64,000 nucleotides of DNA from Mameliella sp. CS4 (GTDB taxonomy: Bacteria > Pseudomonadota > Alphaproteobacteria > Rhodobacterales > Rhodobacteraceae), in the NCBI RefSeq assembly GCF_019392335.1, contig NZ_JAHXRQ010000014.1:62001-126000 (forward strand). The letters are read 5' to 3'. A program made the position numbers and the translations under genes. Under the pieces are notes generated by a model, which did not search any database, had not been told where the DNA came from, and saw only the letters and a list, made by a program, of their open reading frames with translations. Below, piece after piece: positions 8,566-18,433 of the stretch (position 1 is its first letter; the number at the start of each line of letters is the position of its first letter).

Positions 8566-10620
8566 ATGGATGGCGCAGGACAGCCGAAACCCGACTGGAA
8601 AATCGGGGTCGATATCGGCGGGACTTTCATGGATTTCTGTGCGCTCGAGACCGTCTCGGGCCGCGTCGCCTCTCTCAAAGTGCTGACAACGCCGGATAAT
8701 CCGGGGGCGGAACTGCTGGATGGGATGCGCCTTCTGACGGAGCGCGAAGGGCTGGACCCGGCCTGTGTGACGCGTTTCGTGCATGGCACCACGGTCGGCA
8801 TTAATACCGTCATCCAACGGAAAGGCGCGAAGCTGGCGCTTGTCACCAATGCCGGGTTCGAGGATGTGATCGAACTGGCGCGCCTGCGGATGCCGGATAT
8901 GTACTCGCTGTTCTGTCACAGGCCGGATCCGCTGGTCTCCCGCGACATGGTTTTCGGGATCAAGGCCCGGATGCGGGCGGATGGCTCCCAGCCGGATGCG
9001 CCCGATGCCGCCGATGTGGCGCGCGTCGCGGCGCGGGCCAAGGCCGCCGGGGCCGAGGGCGTCATCGTCGCGCTGCTGCACAGCTGGCGGGACGACGCAC
9101 AGGAGGCTGCGGTCAAGGCGATGATCGCCGAGGCGGCCCCGGAGCTTTTTGTCTTTACCTCTTCCGAGGTCTGGCCGGTGATCCGGGAATATGAGCGCAG
9201 CTCGACCGCGATCCTGAACGGCTACGTGCATCCGAGGGTTTCCGGATATCTCGGTGCGTTGGAGTCCAGCCTTGACTCGCAAGGTGTCCCCGCCCGGGCG
9301 ATGCTGACCCGGTCCAACGGCGGTCTGATGAGCGCCGCACAGGGGCGCCGCGATTGCGTGTCCATGCTGCTGTCCGGCACTGCCTCCGGTGTGATCGGGG
9401 CCTCGTGGCTGGCGCGTCAGGCCGGGGAGCAGCGGGTGCTGACGCTGGATATTGGCGGCACCTCTGCGGATTTCGCGCTGATCGTCGACGGAGAGGTCCA
9501 GTATGGCACCGACGAGCAGGTCGGTGAGTTCCCGCTGCACATCCCTTCCGTCTCGGTCAGTTCCATCGGCATCGGGGGCGGATCCATTGCCTCGCTGGAT
9601 GCACAGGGCGTGCTGCGCGTGGGGCCGGAATCCGCGGGGTCAAATCCCGGTCCGGCCTGTTATGGCCGGGGCGGCACCCATGCGACCGTGACCGATGCGA
9701 TGGCCGTCTGTGGCTGGCTGGGTCATACGGAAATGGCCTATGGCCAGTTGACGATGAATGTGGACCTGGCGCGTGAGGCGGTTGCTGGCCTCGCCGACCG
9801 TTTGGGCCGCAGCGCCGAAGAAACGGCGCAGGCGATCATTGATATCGCGGTGTCGGAAATGTTCGTCGAGGTCGAAAAGATGGCCTCGCGCAGCGGCGTC
9901 GATCTGCGGGACTTCGCGCTCATGCCGTTTGGCGGTGGCGGGCCGATGCTGGGCGCCTTCCTGGCGCGGGAGTTGGGATTGGCCCGGGTGATTGCGCCCC
10001 GCAGGCCGGGCGTTGTCTCGGCCCTCGGGGGGCTTGTGGCGGATCTTCGCGGCGAGTTCATCCGCACGGTCTTTGCTCCGCTTGATACCGACGCCCTGCC
10101 GGGGCTGAGGGCGGATTTCCGGGACCTTGCGGATGAGGGCCGTGCCTGGCTGGAGGCACAGGCCTATCACGGACCCGCAGAGCTGCGGCTGTCCGCCGAC
10201 ATGCGTTACGCCGGGCAAAGCTACGAAATCGAGGTCCCGCTGGAGGCCGACTGGCTGGAGGCGACCGACCGTATCGCGCAGGCGTTCCACGACACCCACC
10301 TGCGGATCTACGACTTCCAGGATCCCGAAGGCCAGATCGAGATCGTGAACCTGCGCCTGTCGGCTCTTGGCGCGACGTCCAAGCCGCAGTTTCCTGCCAG
10401 TTCCGGACCGATGATGGAGGCGCCTAGCGCACGTCACGTTCCCGTCTGGCTGGACGCCTGGAAAGAGGTTCCGATCTATGACCGTGCCCAGCTTGGCAGC
10501 GGGGCCACCTTTGACGGACCGGCCATCGTGGCACAGGAGGACACGACCTTTGCCGTGCCCTCCGGCACCCGCGCCAGCGTCGACAGCCACCTCAACATTC
10601 AACTTGAGCTAGGGGAGTGA
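8566..10620 (+). CDS. Hydantoinase/oxoprolinase family protein, HyuA type
   Basis: 684 residues from the ATG at 8566, which has GGAAAGGACG upstream. An in-frame GTG at 8467 would overlap the LysR gene and operator site B, so it was rejected. Two actin-like ATPase motifs are visible, KIGVDIGGTFMDF near the N-terminus and VLTLDIGGTSADFAL near residue 290, as in HyuA, 5-oxoprolinase and acetone/acetophenone carboxylase subunits. It would use ATP to open or activate a cyclic amide or carbonyl substrate together with HyuB. The next gene follows after 5 bp. The exact substrate is not deducible; hydantoins, oxoproline or related lactams are possible. Confidence 0.92.
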   Translation: MDGAGQPKPDWKIGVDIGGTFMDFCALETVSGRVASLKVLTTPDNPGAELLDGMRLLTEREGLDPACVTRFVHGTTVGINTVIQRKGAKLALVTNAGFEDVIELARLRMPDMYSLFCHRPDPLVSRDMVFGIKARMRADGSQPDAPDAADVARVAARAKAAGAEGVIVALLHSWRDDAQEAAVKAMIAEAAPELFVFTSSEVWPVIREYERSSTAILNGYVHPRVSGYLGALESSLDSQGVPARAMLTRSNGGLMSAAQGRRDCVSMLLSGTASGVIGASWLARQAGEQRVLTLDIGGTSADFALIVDGEVQYGTDEQVGEFPLHIPSVSVSSIGIGGGSIASLDAQGVLRVGPESAGSNPGPACYGRGGTHATVTDAMAVCGWLGHTEMAYGQLTMNVDLAREAVAGLADRLGRSAEETAQAIIDIAVSEMFVEVEKMASRSGVDLRDFALMPFGGGGPMLGAFLARELGLARVIAPRRPGVVSALGGLVADLRGEFIRTVFAPLDTDALPGLRADFRDLADEGRAWLEAQAYHGPAELRLSADMRYAGQSYEIEVPLEADWLEATDRIAQAFHDTHLRIYDFQDPEGQIEIVNLRLSALGATSKPQFPASSGPMMEAPSARHVPVWLDAWKEVPIYDRAQLGSGATFDGPAIVAQEDTTFAVPSGTRASVDSHLNIQLELGE

Positions 10621-10625
10621 GCCAC

Positions 10626-12611
10626 ATGTCCGACAAGATGACCCTGCAGGTGCTGGCGAACCATGCCCGCGCAGCGGCCGAGAACATGGCCCACACGTTG
10701 CACCGCACCGCCCATTCCGCCTTTGTCAAGGAAACTCAGGACTTTACCGTCCTTCTGATGGACAAGGCGGGAGAGACATTTGCCGTGCCGATGGACCTTG
10801 GGGCGACATGGTATCCGGGGCTGTGCCACGGACCGGCGATCGAGATGATCGACGATTATCGCCCCGGCGACGTGGGCTTTACCAACGATCCATACTCCGG
10901 CCACGTCGCCACGCACACGCCGGATACGCATCTGTGGAAGCCGATCTTTGCCGAGGATGAGATCGTCGCCTGGGCTGGCGGGCATATCCACAACACCGAC
11001 ATGGGCGGCGCCGTCCCGGCGTCGCTGTCGCGGTCGCTGACCGAGGTCCATCAGGAAGGCATTCGCTTCCCCCCGATGAAACTGGTGAACGAGGGGGTGT
11101 TCGACCAGCAGATCCTGCGGATCATGCAAACCAACGTACGCAAACCGGCGCTGAACATCGGCGACATGAAGGCGCTTGTCGGCGCGTTGAGCACCGGGGA
11201 CCGCAAGGTTCAGGCGATGATCCAGCGCTTTGGCAAAGCGGGGTTCATGAATGGCGTGCAGGCGCTGAAGGACCGGTCTGAGGCGCAAGCTCGAGATATC
11301 CTGACGTCGATCCCGGACGGCGAATATGTCTTTGCCGACTACGCCGACGAGGATAGCGACGAGGCAAACCCCTGCCGCCTGAAGCTGACCCTGCGCATCA
11401 CCGGCGACAGCGCCGTTCTGGATTTCACCGGGTCGGACCCGCAATTGGCGTCTTCGCTGAACGTGCCCTCGGGGGGGAATCCGCGCCACACGATCCTGCT
11501 GGTCGGGGTCTATTATGTTCTCTACACGCTCAACCCGCAGCTTTTGCTGAACAGCGGCATGACACGGCCCTTCACCTGTCTCGCGCCGCAAGGCACGGTC
11601 CTCAACCCGGTTGAACCTGCCGCCGTGGGCATGCGGTCGCTGACCTGTGCGCGCCTGCGGTCGGTGATCTTCGGCGCGTTCTCGCAGGCCGTGCCCGAAC
11701 GGATGCCGGCCGCGCCCGCCGGAAACAACTGCATTGTCAATGTCATGACCCGCGATGAACGCTCGCAAAAGACGGTGATCGCGGCGGTGAACCCGGTGGT
11801 GGGCGGCGGCGGCGGGATGCCCCATCGCGACGGCACCAACGGATCGGGGGCGGATGCGGCCTACCTCAAGAACACGCCGATCGAGATCACCGAAACCGAG
11901 GTGCCGGTGGAGTTCGTGAAATACGGCCTGGCCCGGGACAGCGGCGGGGCCGGGTACTGGCGGGGTGGCCTTGCGACGGAAATGGCCTTTCGGGTCTTTG
12001 CGCCGGACACGCGGATCACGGCGCGCAACCGGGACCGCTCGTTCTTTCGCCCCTGGGGGGTGCTGGGCGGCCATGCGGCAGGTTTGTCGGACATGATGAT
12101 CAACCCCGATACGCCGCAGGCGCGACCGCTGGGCAATGTCGATACAGCGATCCTGGAGCCGGGGGACGTGCTGGAAATCCGCTCTGCCGGCGGCGGCGGT
12201 CGCGGTGACCCTCTGCAGCGCCCGGTTGAGCGTGTCGCGCTGGATGTGTTGCGTGGATACGTCTCCAGTGAGGCGGCCCGGACCGCCTACGGCGTGGTGA
12301 TCACGGATGGGACAGTCGACGAAGCCGCAACCGCGGCGCTGCGCAAAACCATGTCTCCGCACAAGGGCCATTTCCATTTCGGCCCCGAGCGCGAAGGCTA
12401 TGAAGCCCAGTGGACGCCGGAGGCCTACGATCTGCTCACCCGGATTCTGGCGGATCTGCCCATTCACTGGCGGTTCTTCACCAAGACCGAAATCTTCCGC
12501 CGGATGACGGATCGGGCCGGGGCAGATGGCGTCGCGGCAGCCTTTGCCGAGACCTGCGAGAGGTTCCCGGCGTTGCCCGCCCCGGCGGGATGGGCCGAGG
12601 CGGCGGAATGA
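10626..12611 (+). CDS. Hydantoinase B/oxoprolinase family protein, HyuB type
   Basis: 661 residues. The ATG at 10626 follows a GGGGAG Shine-Dalgarno overlapping the end of hyuA; an in-frame GTG at 10617 is less well placed. HyuB hallmarks are visible: FTNDPYSGHVATHTPDTHLW, GHIHNTDMGG, and SAGGGGRGDPLQRP near the C-terminal third. It is the partner subunit that carries the hydrolase or carboxylase chemistry with HyuA. Its stop overlaps the next start (ATGA at 12608), tying it to the iron-sulfur/flavin subunits downstream. Confidence 0.92.
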   Translation: MSDKMTLQVLANHARAAAENMAHTLHRTAHSAFVKETQDFTVLLMDKAGETFAVPMDLGATWYPGLCHGPAIEMIDDYRPGDVGFTNDPYSGHVATHTPDTHLWKPIFAEDEIVAWAGGHIHNTDMGGAVPASLSRSLTEVHQEGIRFPPMKLVNEGVFDQQILRIMQTNVRKPALNIGDMKALVGALSTGDRKVQAMIQRFGKAGFMNGVQALKDRSEAQARDILTSIPDGEYVFADYADEDSDEANPCRLKLTLRITGDSAVLDFTGSDPQLASSLNVPSGGNPRHTILLVGVYYVLYTLNPQLLLNSGMTRPFTCLAPQGTVLNPVEPAAVGMRSLTCARLRSVIFGAFSQAVPERMPAAPAGNNCIVNVMTRDERSQKTVIAAVNPVVGGGGGMPHRDGTNGSGADAAYLKNTPIEITETEVPVEFVKYGLARDSGGAGYWRGGLATEMAFRVFAPDTRITARNRDRSFFRPWGVLGGHAAGLSDMMINPDTPQARPLGNVDTAILEPGDVLEIRSAGGGGRGDPLQRPVERVALDVLRGYVSSEAARTAYGVVITDGTVDEAATAALRKTMSPHKGHFHFGPEREGYEAQWTPEAYDLLTRILADLPIHWRFFTKTEIFRRMTDRAGADGVAAAFAETCERFPALPAPAGWAEAAE

Positions 12612-12922
12612 CGGGCCGGATTGTTCGGCTGGCCGAAACGGCACGTCCCGAGGTCTCGTTTACCTTTGACGGGGCTATGCTGACCGGGCTGGACGGGGAC
12701 ACTGTCCTGACCGCGATCCTGCAGGCGCGTCCCGACCTTCGGCCCTCGGAATTCGGACCGGAGCGGCGCGCGGGGTTTTGCCTGATGGGCGCCTGCCAGG
12801 ATTGTTGGATCTGGCAAGAGCAGGGCCCGCGTCTGCGGGCCTGTTCGACCCCTATTGTAGCAGGCATGGCCCTGCTGTCCGAGGCGCCCCGGCATTGGCC
12901 GGGTACGGAGGCCGCGCCATGA
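12608..12922 (+). CDS. Small (2Fe-2S)-binding protein, HcnA-like subunit
   Basis: 104 residues from the ATG that overlaps the hyuB stop. The frame is open upstream but runs through hyuB. A Fer2-type cluster loop is seen as C-x4-C-x2-C (CLMGACQDCW, about residues 59-68) with the fourth cysteine in RACST near residue 82. Small ferredoxin-like chains of this kind are the gamma/HcnA subunits of opine oxidase, D-hydroxyproline dehydrogenase and HcnABC complexes. It overlaps the FAD subunit gene by ATGA. It probably shuttles electrons from the divergent DAO-family subunit to the FAD/BFD subunit. Confidence 0.85.
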   Translation: MTGRIVRLAETARPEVSFTFDGAMLTGLDGDTVLTAILQARPDLRPSEFGPERRAGFCLMGACQDCWIWQEQGPRLRACSTPIVAGMALLSEAPRHWPGTEAAP

Positions 12923-14292
12923 GCCGCATCCTGATTGTCGGGGCGGGGCCGGCGGGCATTCGCGCGGCAGAGAGATTGGTCGAGGCCGGGCTGCATCCGG
13001 TGATCGTGGACGAGGGCGCGCGCGCAGGCGGGCAGATCTATCGCCGCCCCCCGGCGGGGTTTACCCGCACGGCGGCGCAGCTTTACGGCTCGGAAGCCGC
13101 CAAGGCCACGGCGTTGCACAGCCGGTTTGACGCCATGTTGACCGCGGGGCAGGTGACCTGCCATGCGCGCAGTTCGGTGATCGCGCTCAGCGCGGGGGTG
13201 GCGCATGTCACGGGGCCAGAGGGTGCGCAGCAGATCGGTTTTGACAAGCTGATCCTTGCCACCGGGGCAATGGATCGGCTGGCCCCTGTTCCGGGATGGC
13301 AAAGCGCGGGTGTCTATAGTCTGGGTGCCGCGCAGATTGCGCTTAAATCCCAGGGTGTTGCGCTGGGGGCGCGCATGGTTCTCGCCGGATCGGGACCGCT
13401 GCTGACCCTTGTAGCCTCGCAGCTGATCCGGGCCGGGGCGCAGGTCGCGGCGGTGCTCGACACGGCACCGCTTGCCGATCAACTCGCGGGCGGTGTCGGC
13501 ATGGCGCTGGCCCGCCCTTGGGTGACTTTGCGCGGGGCGCTGATGCGCGCGCATCTGCGGCGCGTTTACCATGCGGCGGTGCGGCTGACAGGGATCGAGA
13601 GTGATGCCAACGGGCCGACGGCGGTCTGGTGGGTGGACAGGGCTGGGCGCGCGCGCAGCACGCCTTGCGATGCGGTGGCGCTTGGCTGGCATCTGCGGGC
13701 GGAAACCCATCTGTCTGACCTCGCGGGGGTCTCGATGCGCTGGGATCCGCAGTTTCATCAATGGCTTCCGCAGGCGGATGACTACGGGCGCGCGGCGAAG
13801 GACGTCTACCTTGCCGGGGATGGTTTGCGCATTCTCGGGGCGGATGGCGCGGAACTGGCCGGAAAGCTGGCGGCCACTGCCTGCCTCCAGGATCTTGGCC
13901 GTCCCGCGCCCGATGTGGCGCAGGACCTCAGACGCCTGCGCCGGATGCAACGGTTTGCCAAAGCGCTGCAACGCGCCTTTCCCTGGCCCGCCGACATGCT
14001 GCGCAGCCTGCCGGATGATGCCATTCTGTGCCGCTGCGAAGGTATCAGCGCCGGCGATCTGCGCGATGCTCTGCCGCTTGCTGGGGCGGATGCCAACCGA
14101 GGCAAAGCGCTGTCACGGGTGGGCATGGGGCGCTGTCAGGGGCGCTATTGCCAATTGGCCGGGGCAGAGGTGCTGGCCGCAAAGGCCGGTGTGCGCGTCG
14201 CGCAGGTCGGCCGCCTGCGCAGCCAGCCGCCGGTGCGTCCGGCCCCGATAAGCGCCTATATGAGTGACGCCCGGAAGGACGCCGCCGAATAA
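12919..14292 (+). CDS. FAD/NAD(P)-binding oxidoreductase with BFD-like domain, HcnB-like subunit
   Basis: 457 residues from the ATG in the ATGA overlap. It has an N-terminal dinucleotide fold ILIVGAGPAGIRAAERL, GARAGGQIYRRPP, a second fold near residue 155 (ARMVLAGSGPLLTLVA), and a C-terminal BFD-like [2Fe-2S] segment with LCRCEGIS and GMGRCQGRYCQLAG. This domain order is that of HcnB and opine oxidase subunit A. Together with the 2Fe-2S protein before it and the DAO-family protein at 6353-7459 it completes a three-part flavin dehydrogenase, although the DAO gene is 5 kb away and on the other strand. Confidence 0.88.
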   Translation: MSRILIVGAGPAGIRAAERLVEAGLHPVIVDEGARAGGQIYRRPPAGFTRTAAQLYGSEAAKATALHSRFDAMLTAGQVTCHARSSVIALSAGVAHVTGPEGAQQIGFDKLILATGAMDRLAPVPGWQSAGVYSLGAAQIALKSQGVALGARMVLAGSGPLLTLVASQLIRAGAQVAAVLDTAPLADQLAGGVGMALARPWVTLRGALMRAHLRRVYHAAVRLTGIESDANGPTAVWWVDRAGRARSTPCDAVALGWHLRAETHLSDLAGVSMRWDPQFHQWLPQADDYGRAAKDVYLAGDGLRILGADGAELAGKLAATACLQDLGRPAPDVAQDLRRLRRMQRFAKALQRAFPWPADMLRSLPDDAILCRCEGISAGDLRDALPLAGADANRGKALSRVGMGRCQGRYCQLAGAEVLAAKAGVRVAQVGRLRSQPPVRPAPISAYMSDARKDAAE

Positions 14293-14407
14293 ACTGCCGC
14301 CGCGCGCCTTCATGAAGCGGATGATGCTGTGCGAATGGCACCTTTAGCAGGTGTTTTGGTCAGGTTTGCAGGAGGATGCAGGCATCCCTGTCATCAAGAG
14401 GTAGCCG

Positions 14408-15871
14408 ATGTCCTTTGCCTTTGATCCCGCCGTTCTGAAACTGCCGAGCGCGCATTTCATCGGCGGGGCCTACGTCGAGACGCCCTTCACAATCGACATT
14501 CTCTCCCCTTCGACAGGTGAGGCCGTGGGCGCCATTCCTTGTGCCGGTGCAGATACCGTCGACCAGGCGGTCAGAACCGCGCGCGAGGCGCTGGAGCGGT
14601 CCGGATGGGCGAAGATGCGGCCACGGGACCGCCGCAATGCGCTTTGCGCCTGGGCCGACTTGATGGAGGCAGAGGCCCGGACGCTGGCGGCGCTGGAGGC
14701 GGTCTGTTCCTCTCGTCCCTTCGCTCAGGTCGTGACCGGCGATATCCCCGTGACCGCCGAGCAGATCCGCTTTTTCGCCGAGTTCGCCGACAAGGAAGGC
14801 GGCACCCTTGCACCGGTCTCAACGGATCATTTCGGCTATGTCTCGGACGAACCATACGGCGTCATCGGGGCCATCACGCCGTGGAACTTCCCGATTTCCA
14901 TGGCGGGCTGGAAGCTGGGCCCGGCCCTGGCCGCAGGCAATGCGGTGGTCCTGAAACCCTCTGAAATGACGCCATATTCGACGCTCTACATGGCGGAACT
15001 GGCCGTGCGGGCGGGTATTCCAAAGGGTATCCTGAACATCGTGCTGGGCGACGGGCCGACCACCGGGGCCGCGATCACCGGTCATGCGGGCATCGACAAG
15101 GTGTCCTTTACCGGATCGACCCGTGCTGGCGGGGCCATCATGGAGAATATCGCGCGCAGCGGCATCAAGCCGATGACGCTGGAGCTTGGCGGCAAGAGCC
15201 CGATGCTGGTCTTTGCCGATGCCGATCTCGATCTGGCGGCCGATTGCCTCGATCGCGGCATCATGTCGAACGCCGGTCAGGCCTGCGTGTCCGGCTCGCG
15301 CATGATCGTGGCCGAAGAGATTGCCGGGGCGCTGGCCGACAAGCTGAAGGCGCGGTTTGCCCGGTATCGCCCGGCCCATACCCTCGCCATGCAGCCTGGA
15401 TTTTCGCCGATCATCTCGGAAAAGCAGCTTTCGCGGATCGACAGCATTGTGCAGGCGGCTGCGGGGCAGGGGGCAGAGGCGATCTGCGGCGGTGCCCGTT
15501 TCGATTGTGACGGCAGCTATTACCAGCCCACCCTGATCACCGGCGTTGATGCCGAAAGCCCTGCCGTGCGTGAGGAAATCTTTGGCCCGGTTGCGAGTTT
15601 CCAGACCTTTACCACCGAAGACGAGGCAATGGCTCTGGCCAGCCACCCGACCTATGGCCTTTGTGCGGGGCTGTTCACGCGGGATCTCAGCCGTGCGATG
15701 CGGCTGACCCGCAGGCTGGAGGCGGGGACCGTCTGGGTCAACCGCTATGGTCGTTCGCGTGATCACATCCTGCCGACAACAGGCTGGAAATCCAGCGGTC
15801 TCGGCTCTGACCTGGGGCGCGAGGCCTATCGCGCCAACCGGCGGACCAAGTCAGTGCTGATCGACCTGTAA
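14408..15871 (+). CDS. Aldehyde dehydrogenase family protein
   Basis: 487 residues, full ALDH length. Seen: VIGAITPWNFP, NAD-binding FTGSTRAGG, general base in LELGGKSP, catalytic cysteine in NAGQACVSGSR, and EEIFGPVASF. It oxidises an aldehyde to an acid with NAD(P)+. RBS AAGAGG is 6 bp before the ATG. A 115-bp gap precedes it with no gene and a short GGATG/CATCC hairpin, so it could have its own promoter or be read through from the upstream operon. The substrate is likely the aldehyde produced by the flavin dehydrogenase; this is inferred from context. Confidence 0.9.
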   Translation: MSFAFDPAVLKLPSAHFIGGAYVETPFTIDILSPSTGEAVGAIPCAGADTVDQAVRTAREALERSGWAKMRPRDRRNALCAWADLMEAEARTLAALEAVCSSRPFAQVVTGDIPVTAEQIRFFAEFADKEGGTLAPVSTDHFGYVSDEPYGVIGAITPWNFPISMAGWKLGPALAAGNAVVLKPSEMTPYSTLYMAELAVRAGIPKGILNIVLGDGPTTGAAITGHAGIDKVSFTGSTRAGGAIMENIARSGIKPMTLELGGKSPMLVFADADLDLAADCLDRGIMSNAGQACVSGSRMIVAEEIAGALADKLKARFARYRPAHTLAMQPGFSPIISEKQLSRIDSIVQAAAGQGAEAICGGARFDCDGSYYQPTLITGVDAESPAVREEIFGPVASFQTFTTEDEAMALASHPTYGLCAGLFTRDLSRAMRLTRRLEAGTVWVNRYGRSRDHILPTTGWKSSGLGSDLGREAYRANRRTKSVLIDL

Positions 15872-15905
15872 CCGGCCCTCAACCGTCCCCATCAAGGAGA
15901 ACCAC

Positions 15906-16952
15906 ATGACCACCTACAAACTTGCGCTTGTCCCCGGGGATGGGATTGGTGTCGATGTCACCGACGCGGCGATGGCCGTTCTGGATGTCGCGGCCCGCCG
16001 CTTCGGATTCTCGTTGGAGACCGAGACTTTCCCTTGGTCCTGCGATTTCTACCTCAAGACCGGTGCGATGATGCCCGAGGATGGCATCGACAGGCTGCGC
16101 CGCTTTGACGCCATTTTCCTCGGTGCCGTGGGCTGGCCCGACACCGTTCCGGATTCCGTCTCGCTGCACGGTCTGTTGCTGCCGATCCGCAAGGCCTTTG
16201 ACCAATATGCGAACATCCGGCCGCATCGTCTGTTGCCCGGTGTCGAAGGCCCGCTGAAGGCCTCGGCCTTCGATATTCTCTGCATCCGTGAGAATACCGA
16301 GGGCGAGTATTCCGGGGCCGGCGGCCGTGTTCACCAAGGCAAACAGAACGAGGTCGCCGTTGAAACCTCGATCTTCACCCGGTCCGGCGTCGAGCGGATC
16401 CTGCGGTTCGGGTTCGAGCAGGCCAAGGCCCGGCGCGGGCACCTGACCTCGGTCACGAAGTCCAATGCGCAGAAATATTCCATGGTGTTCTGGGATGAGG
16501 TCACGCGGGAACTGGCGGCGGAATACCCGGAGGTGACGGTCAGCCACATGCATATCGACGCGATGGCGGCCAAGATGGTCATGGCACCGTAGGACCTGGA
16601 CGTCGTTGTGGCCTCGAACCTCTTTGGTGACATTCTCACCGATCTTGGCGCCGCCATTCAGGGGGGGCTCGGCTTTGCCGCTTCGGCCAATATCTGCCCC
16701 GACCGCTCTGGTCCGTCCATGTTTGAGCCGGTGCACGGCTCTGCCCCCGATATCGCCGGGCAGAACATCGCCAACCCGATCGCGGCGATCTGGTCCGGGT
16801 CGCAAATGCTCGACCATCTCGGCGAGGCGGAGGCCGCCGCCGCTGTTCTGCGCGCCGTTGAAGCAGCCACCGCGCAAGGCATCGGAACCCGCCCGGGACA
16901 AAACACCACCGATGACATCACCAAGGCGATCTGCGCCGCACTGGAGGCATGA
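15906..16952 (+). pseudogene. Tartrate/isocitrate dehydrogenase-like gene interrupted by an in-frame TAG
   Basis: The reading frame encodes an isocitrate/isopropylmalate/tartrate dehydrogenase-family protein of about 348 residues: LVPGDGIG at the N-terminus, IRENTEGEYSG, SVTKSNAQKYSMVFWDEV, SNLFGDILTDLG and EPVHGSAPDIAGQNIANPIA. At codon 229 (16590-16592) the frame has TAG and then continues in the same frame to the natural end at 16952, with all downstream motifs intact. A single C-to-T change of CAG (Gln) explains it. The 228-residue product lacks part of the active site, so the gene is probably inactive unless the stop is a base-call error or is suppressed. The downstream SSADH start overlaps its true stop (ATGA). 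Confidence 0.85.
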
Positions 16953-18433
16953 CCATGAATATCCAAGACACACCGACCCCCGATCTGCGCGGTTTGCTCT
17001 CTGACCCCGACCTCTTCCGCGAGGCGGCCCTGATTAATGGCAAATGGCTGGAGCGGGCCGATATGCCGGTGCTGAACCCGGCCACGGACAGCCCCGTTGG
17101 ATATATGCCCGATTGCACTGCGGACGAAACCAGCGCCGCGATTGAGGCCGCTGACAAGGCGATGGCGGGCTGGCGCAAGCGGTCCCATCTGGAGCGTGCC
17201 GACATCCTGATGCGCTGGTATCAGCTGATGCTGGACCATGCGGACGACCTGGCGATGATCCTGACGGCGGAGCAGGGCAAGCCGCTGGCCGAGGCCCGGG
17301 GCGAAATCCAGTATGGCGCGTCCTTCGTGCGCTGGTTCGCCGAAGAAGCGCGGCGGATCAACGGACAGATTATCCCCTCGCCGGTGGCCGGCAAGAAGAT
17401 CCTGGCGATGAAAGAGCCGGTCGGTGTTTGTGCGATCATCACGCCGTGGAATTTCCCGAATGCGATGATCACGCGCAAGGTCGCGCCGGGTCTGGCGGCG
17501 GGCTGCACGATGGTGATCAAACCGTCCGATTTCACGCCGTATTCGGCCCTGGCCCTGGGCGTTCTGGCGGAGCGCGCGGGTCTCCCGGCAGGGGTGCTGA
17601 ACATCTTGACCGGCCGGCCCGAGGCAATTGGCGCGACCCTGACCGCATCGCCCGTGGTGCGCAAACTGTCCTTTACCGGATCGACGCGTGTCGGCGCGCT
17701 GTTGGCGGAACAATGTGCGCCGACGCTCAAGAAGATGTCGCTGGAATTGGGCGGGAATGCGCCTTTTATCGTCTTTGACGATGCCGATCTGGACGCGGCG
17801 GTCGAAGGCGCGATGGCGTCCAAGTTCCGCAATGGCGGTCAGACCTGTGTCTGTGCCAACCGGATCCTCGTGCAATCGGGAATCCACGACGCCTTTGTCG
17901 CCGCCCTGGCCAAACGCGTCGACGCGCTCAAGGTCGCGGACGGGACCGAGAGCGGCGCCGAGATCGGCCCGATGATCAACGCGGCGGCGATCCGCAAGAT
18001 CACCACCCATGTCGAGGATGCCCTGGGCAAAGGCGCTGAGCGCGCCACGGCGCAGCGCAGTCTGGGGGCGCAATTCGCCGATCCGGTGGTCCTGACCGGC
18101 GCCACGCTGGACATGCAATTGGCGGGTGAAGAAACCTTTGGCCCGGTGGCACCGATCTTCCGGTTCGAAACGGAAGAAGAGGCGCTGACCATCGCCAACG
18201 GCACGCCCTTTGGGTTGGCCGCCTACTTCTATACGCAGAACATGGCCCGGGCTTTCCGCGTCGGAGAGGCGTTGGAGGCTGGGCTGGTCGGGCTGAACAC
18301 CGGCCTGCTCAGCCATGCCGAGGCGCCTTTTGGTGGCGTGAAGGCCTCGGGTCTCGGACGGGAAGGGGCACAGGAAGGCATCGAGGAATACCTGGAAACC
18401 AAGGCCTTTCACTTTGGCGGGCTGGATAGTTGA
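16949..18433 (+). CDS. gabD: NAD(P)-dependent succinate-semialdehyde dehydrogenase (GabD-like)
   Basis: 494 residues, GabD length. Motifs: ITPWNFPNAMITRK, FTGSTRVGALL, general base in LELGGNAP, catalytic cysteine in NGGQTCVCANR, and GGVKASGLGREGAQEG near the C-terminus. It converts succinic semialdehyde or a similar semialdehyde to the acid. ATG 16949 overlaps the stop of the broken dehydrogenase gene by ATGA; another ATG at 16955 is possible. Because most ribosomes would stop at the upstream amber codon, coupled translation of this gene may be weakened. The family is secure; the true substrate is inferred. Confidence 0.88.
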   Translation: MTMNIQDTPTPDLRGLLSDPDLFREAALINGKWLERADMPVLNPATDSPVGYMPDCTADETSAAIEAADKAMAGWRKRSHLERADILMRWYQLMLDHADDLAMILTAEQGKPLAEARGEIQYGASFVRWFAEEARRINGQIIPSPVAGKKILAMKEPVGVCAIITPWNFPNAMITRKVAPGLAAGCTMVIKPSDFTPYSALALGVLAERAGLPAGVLNILTGRPEAIGATLTASPVVRKLSFTGSTRVGALLAEQCAPTLKKMSLELGGNAPFIVFDDADLDAAVEGAMASKFRNGGQTCVCANRILVQSGIHDAFVAALAKRVDALKVADGTESGAEIGPMINAAAIRKITTHVEDALGKGAERATAQRSLGAQFADPVVLTGATLDMQLAGEETFGPVAPIFRFETEEEALTIANGTPFGLAAYFYTQNMARAFRVGEALEAGLVGLNTGLLSHAEAPFGGVKASGLGREGAQEGIEEYLETKAFHFGGLDS

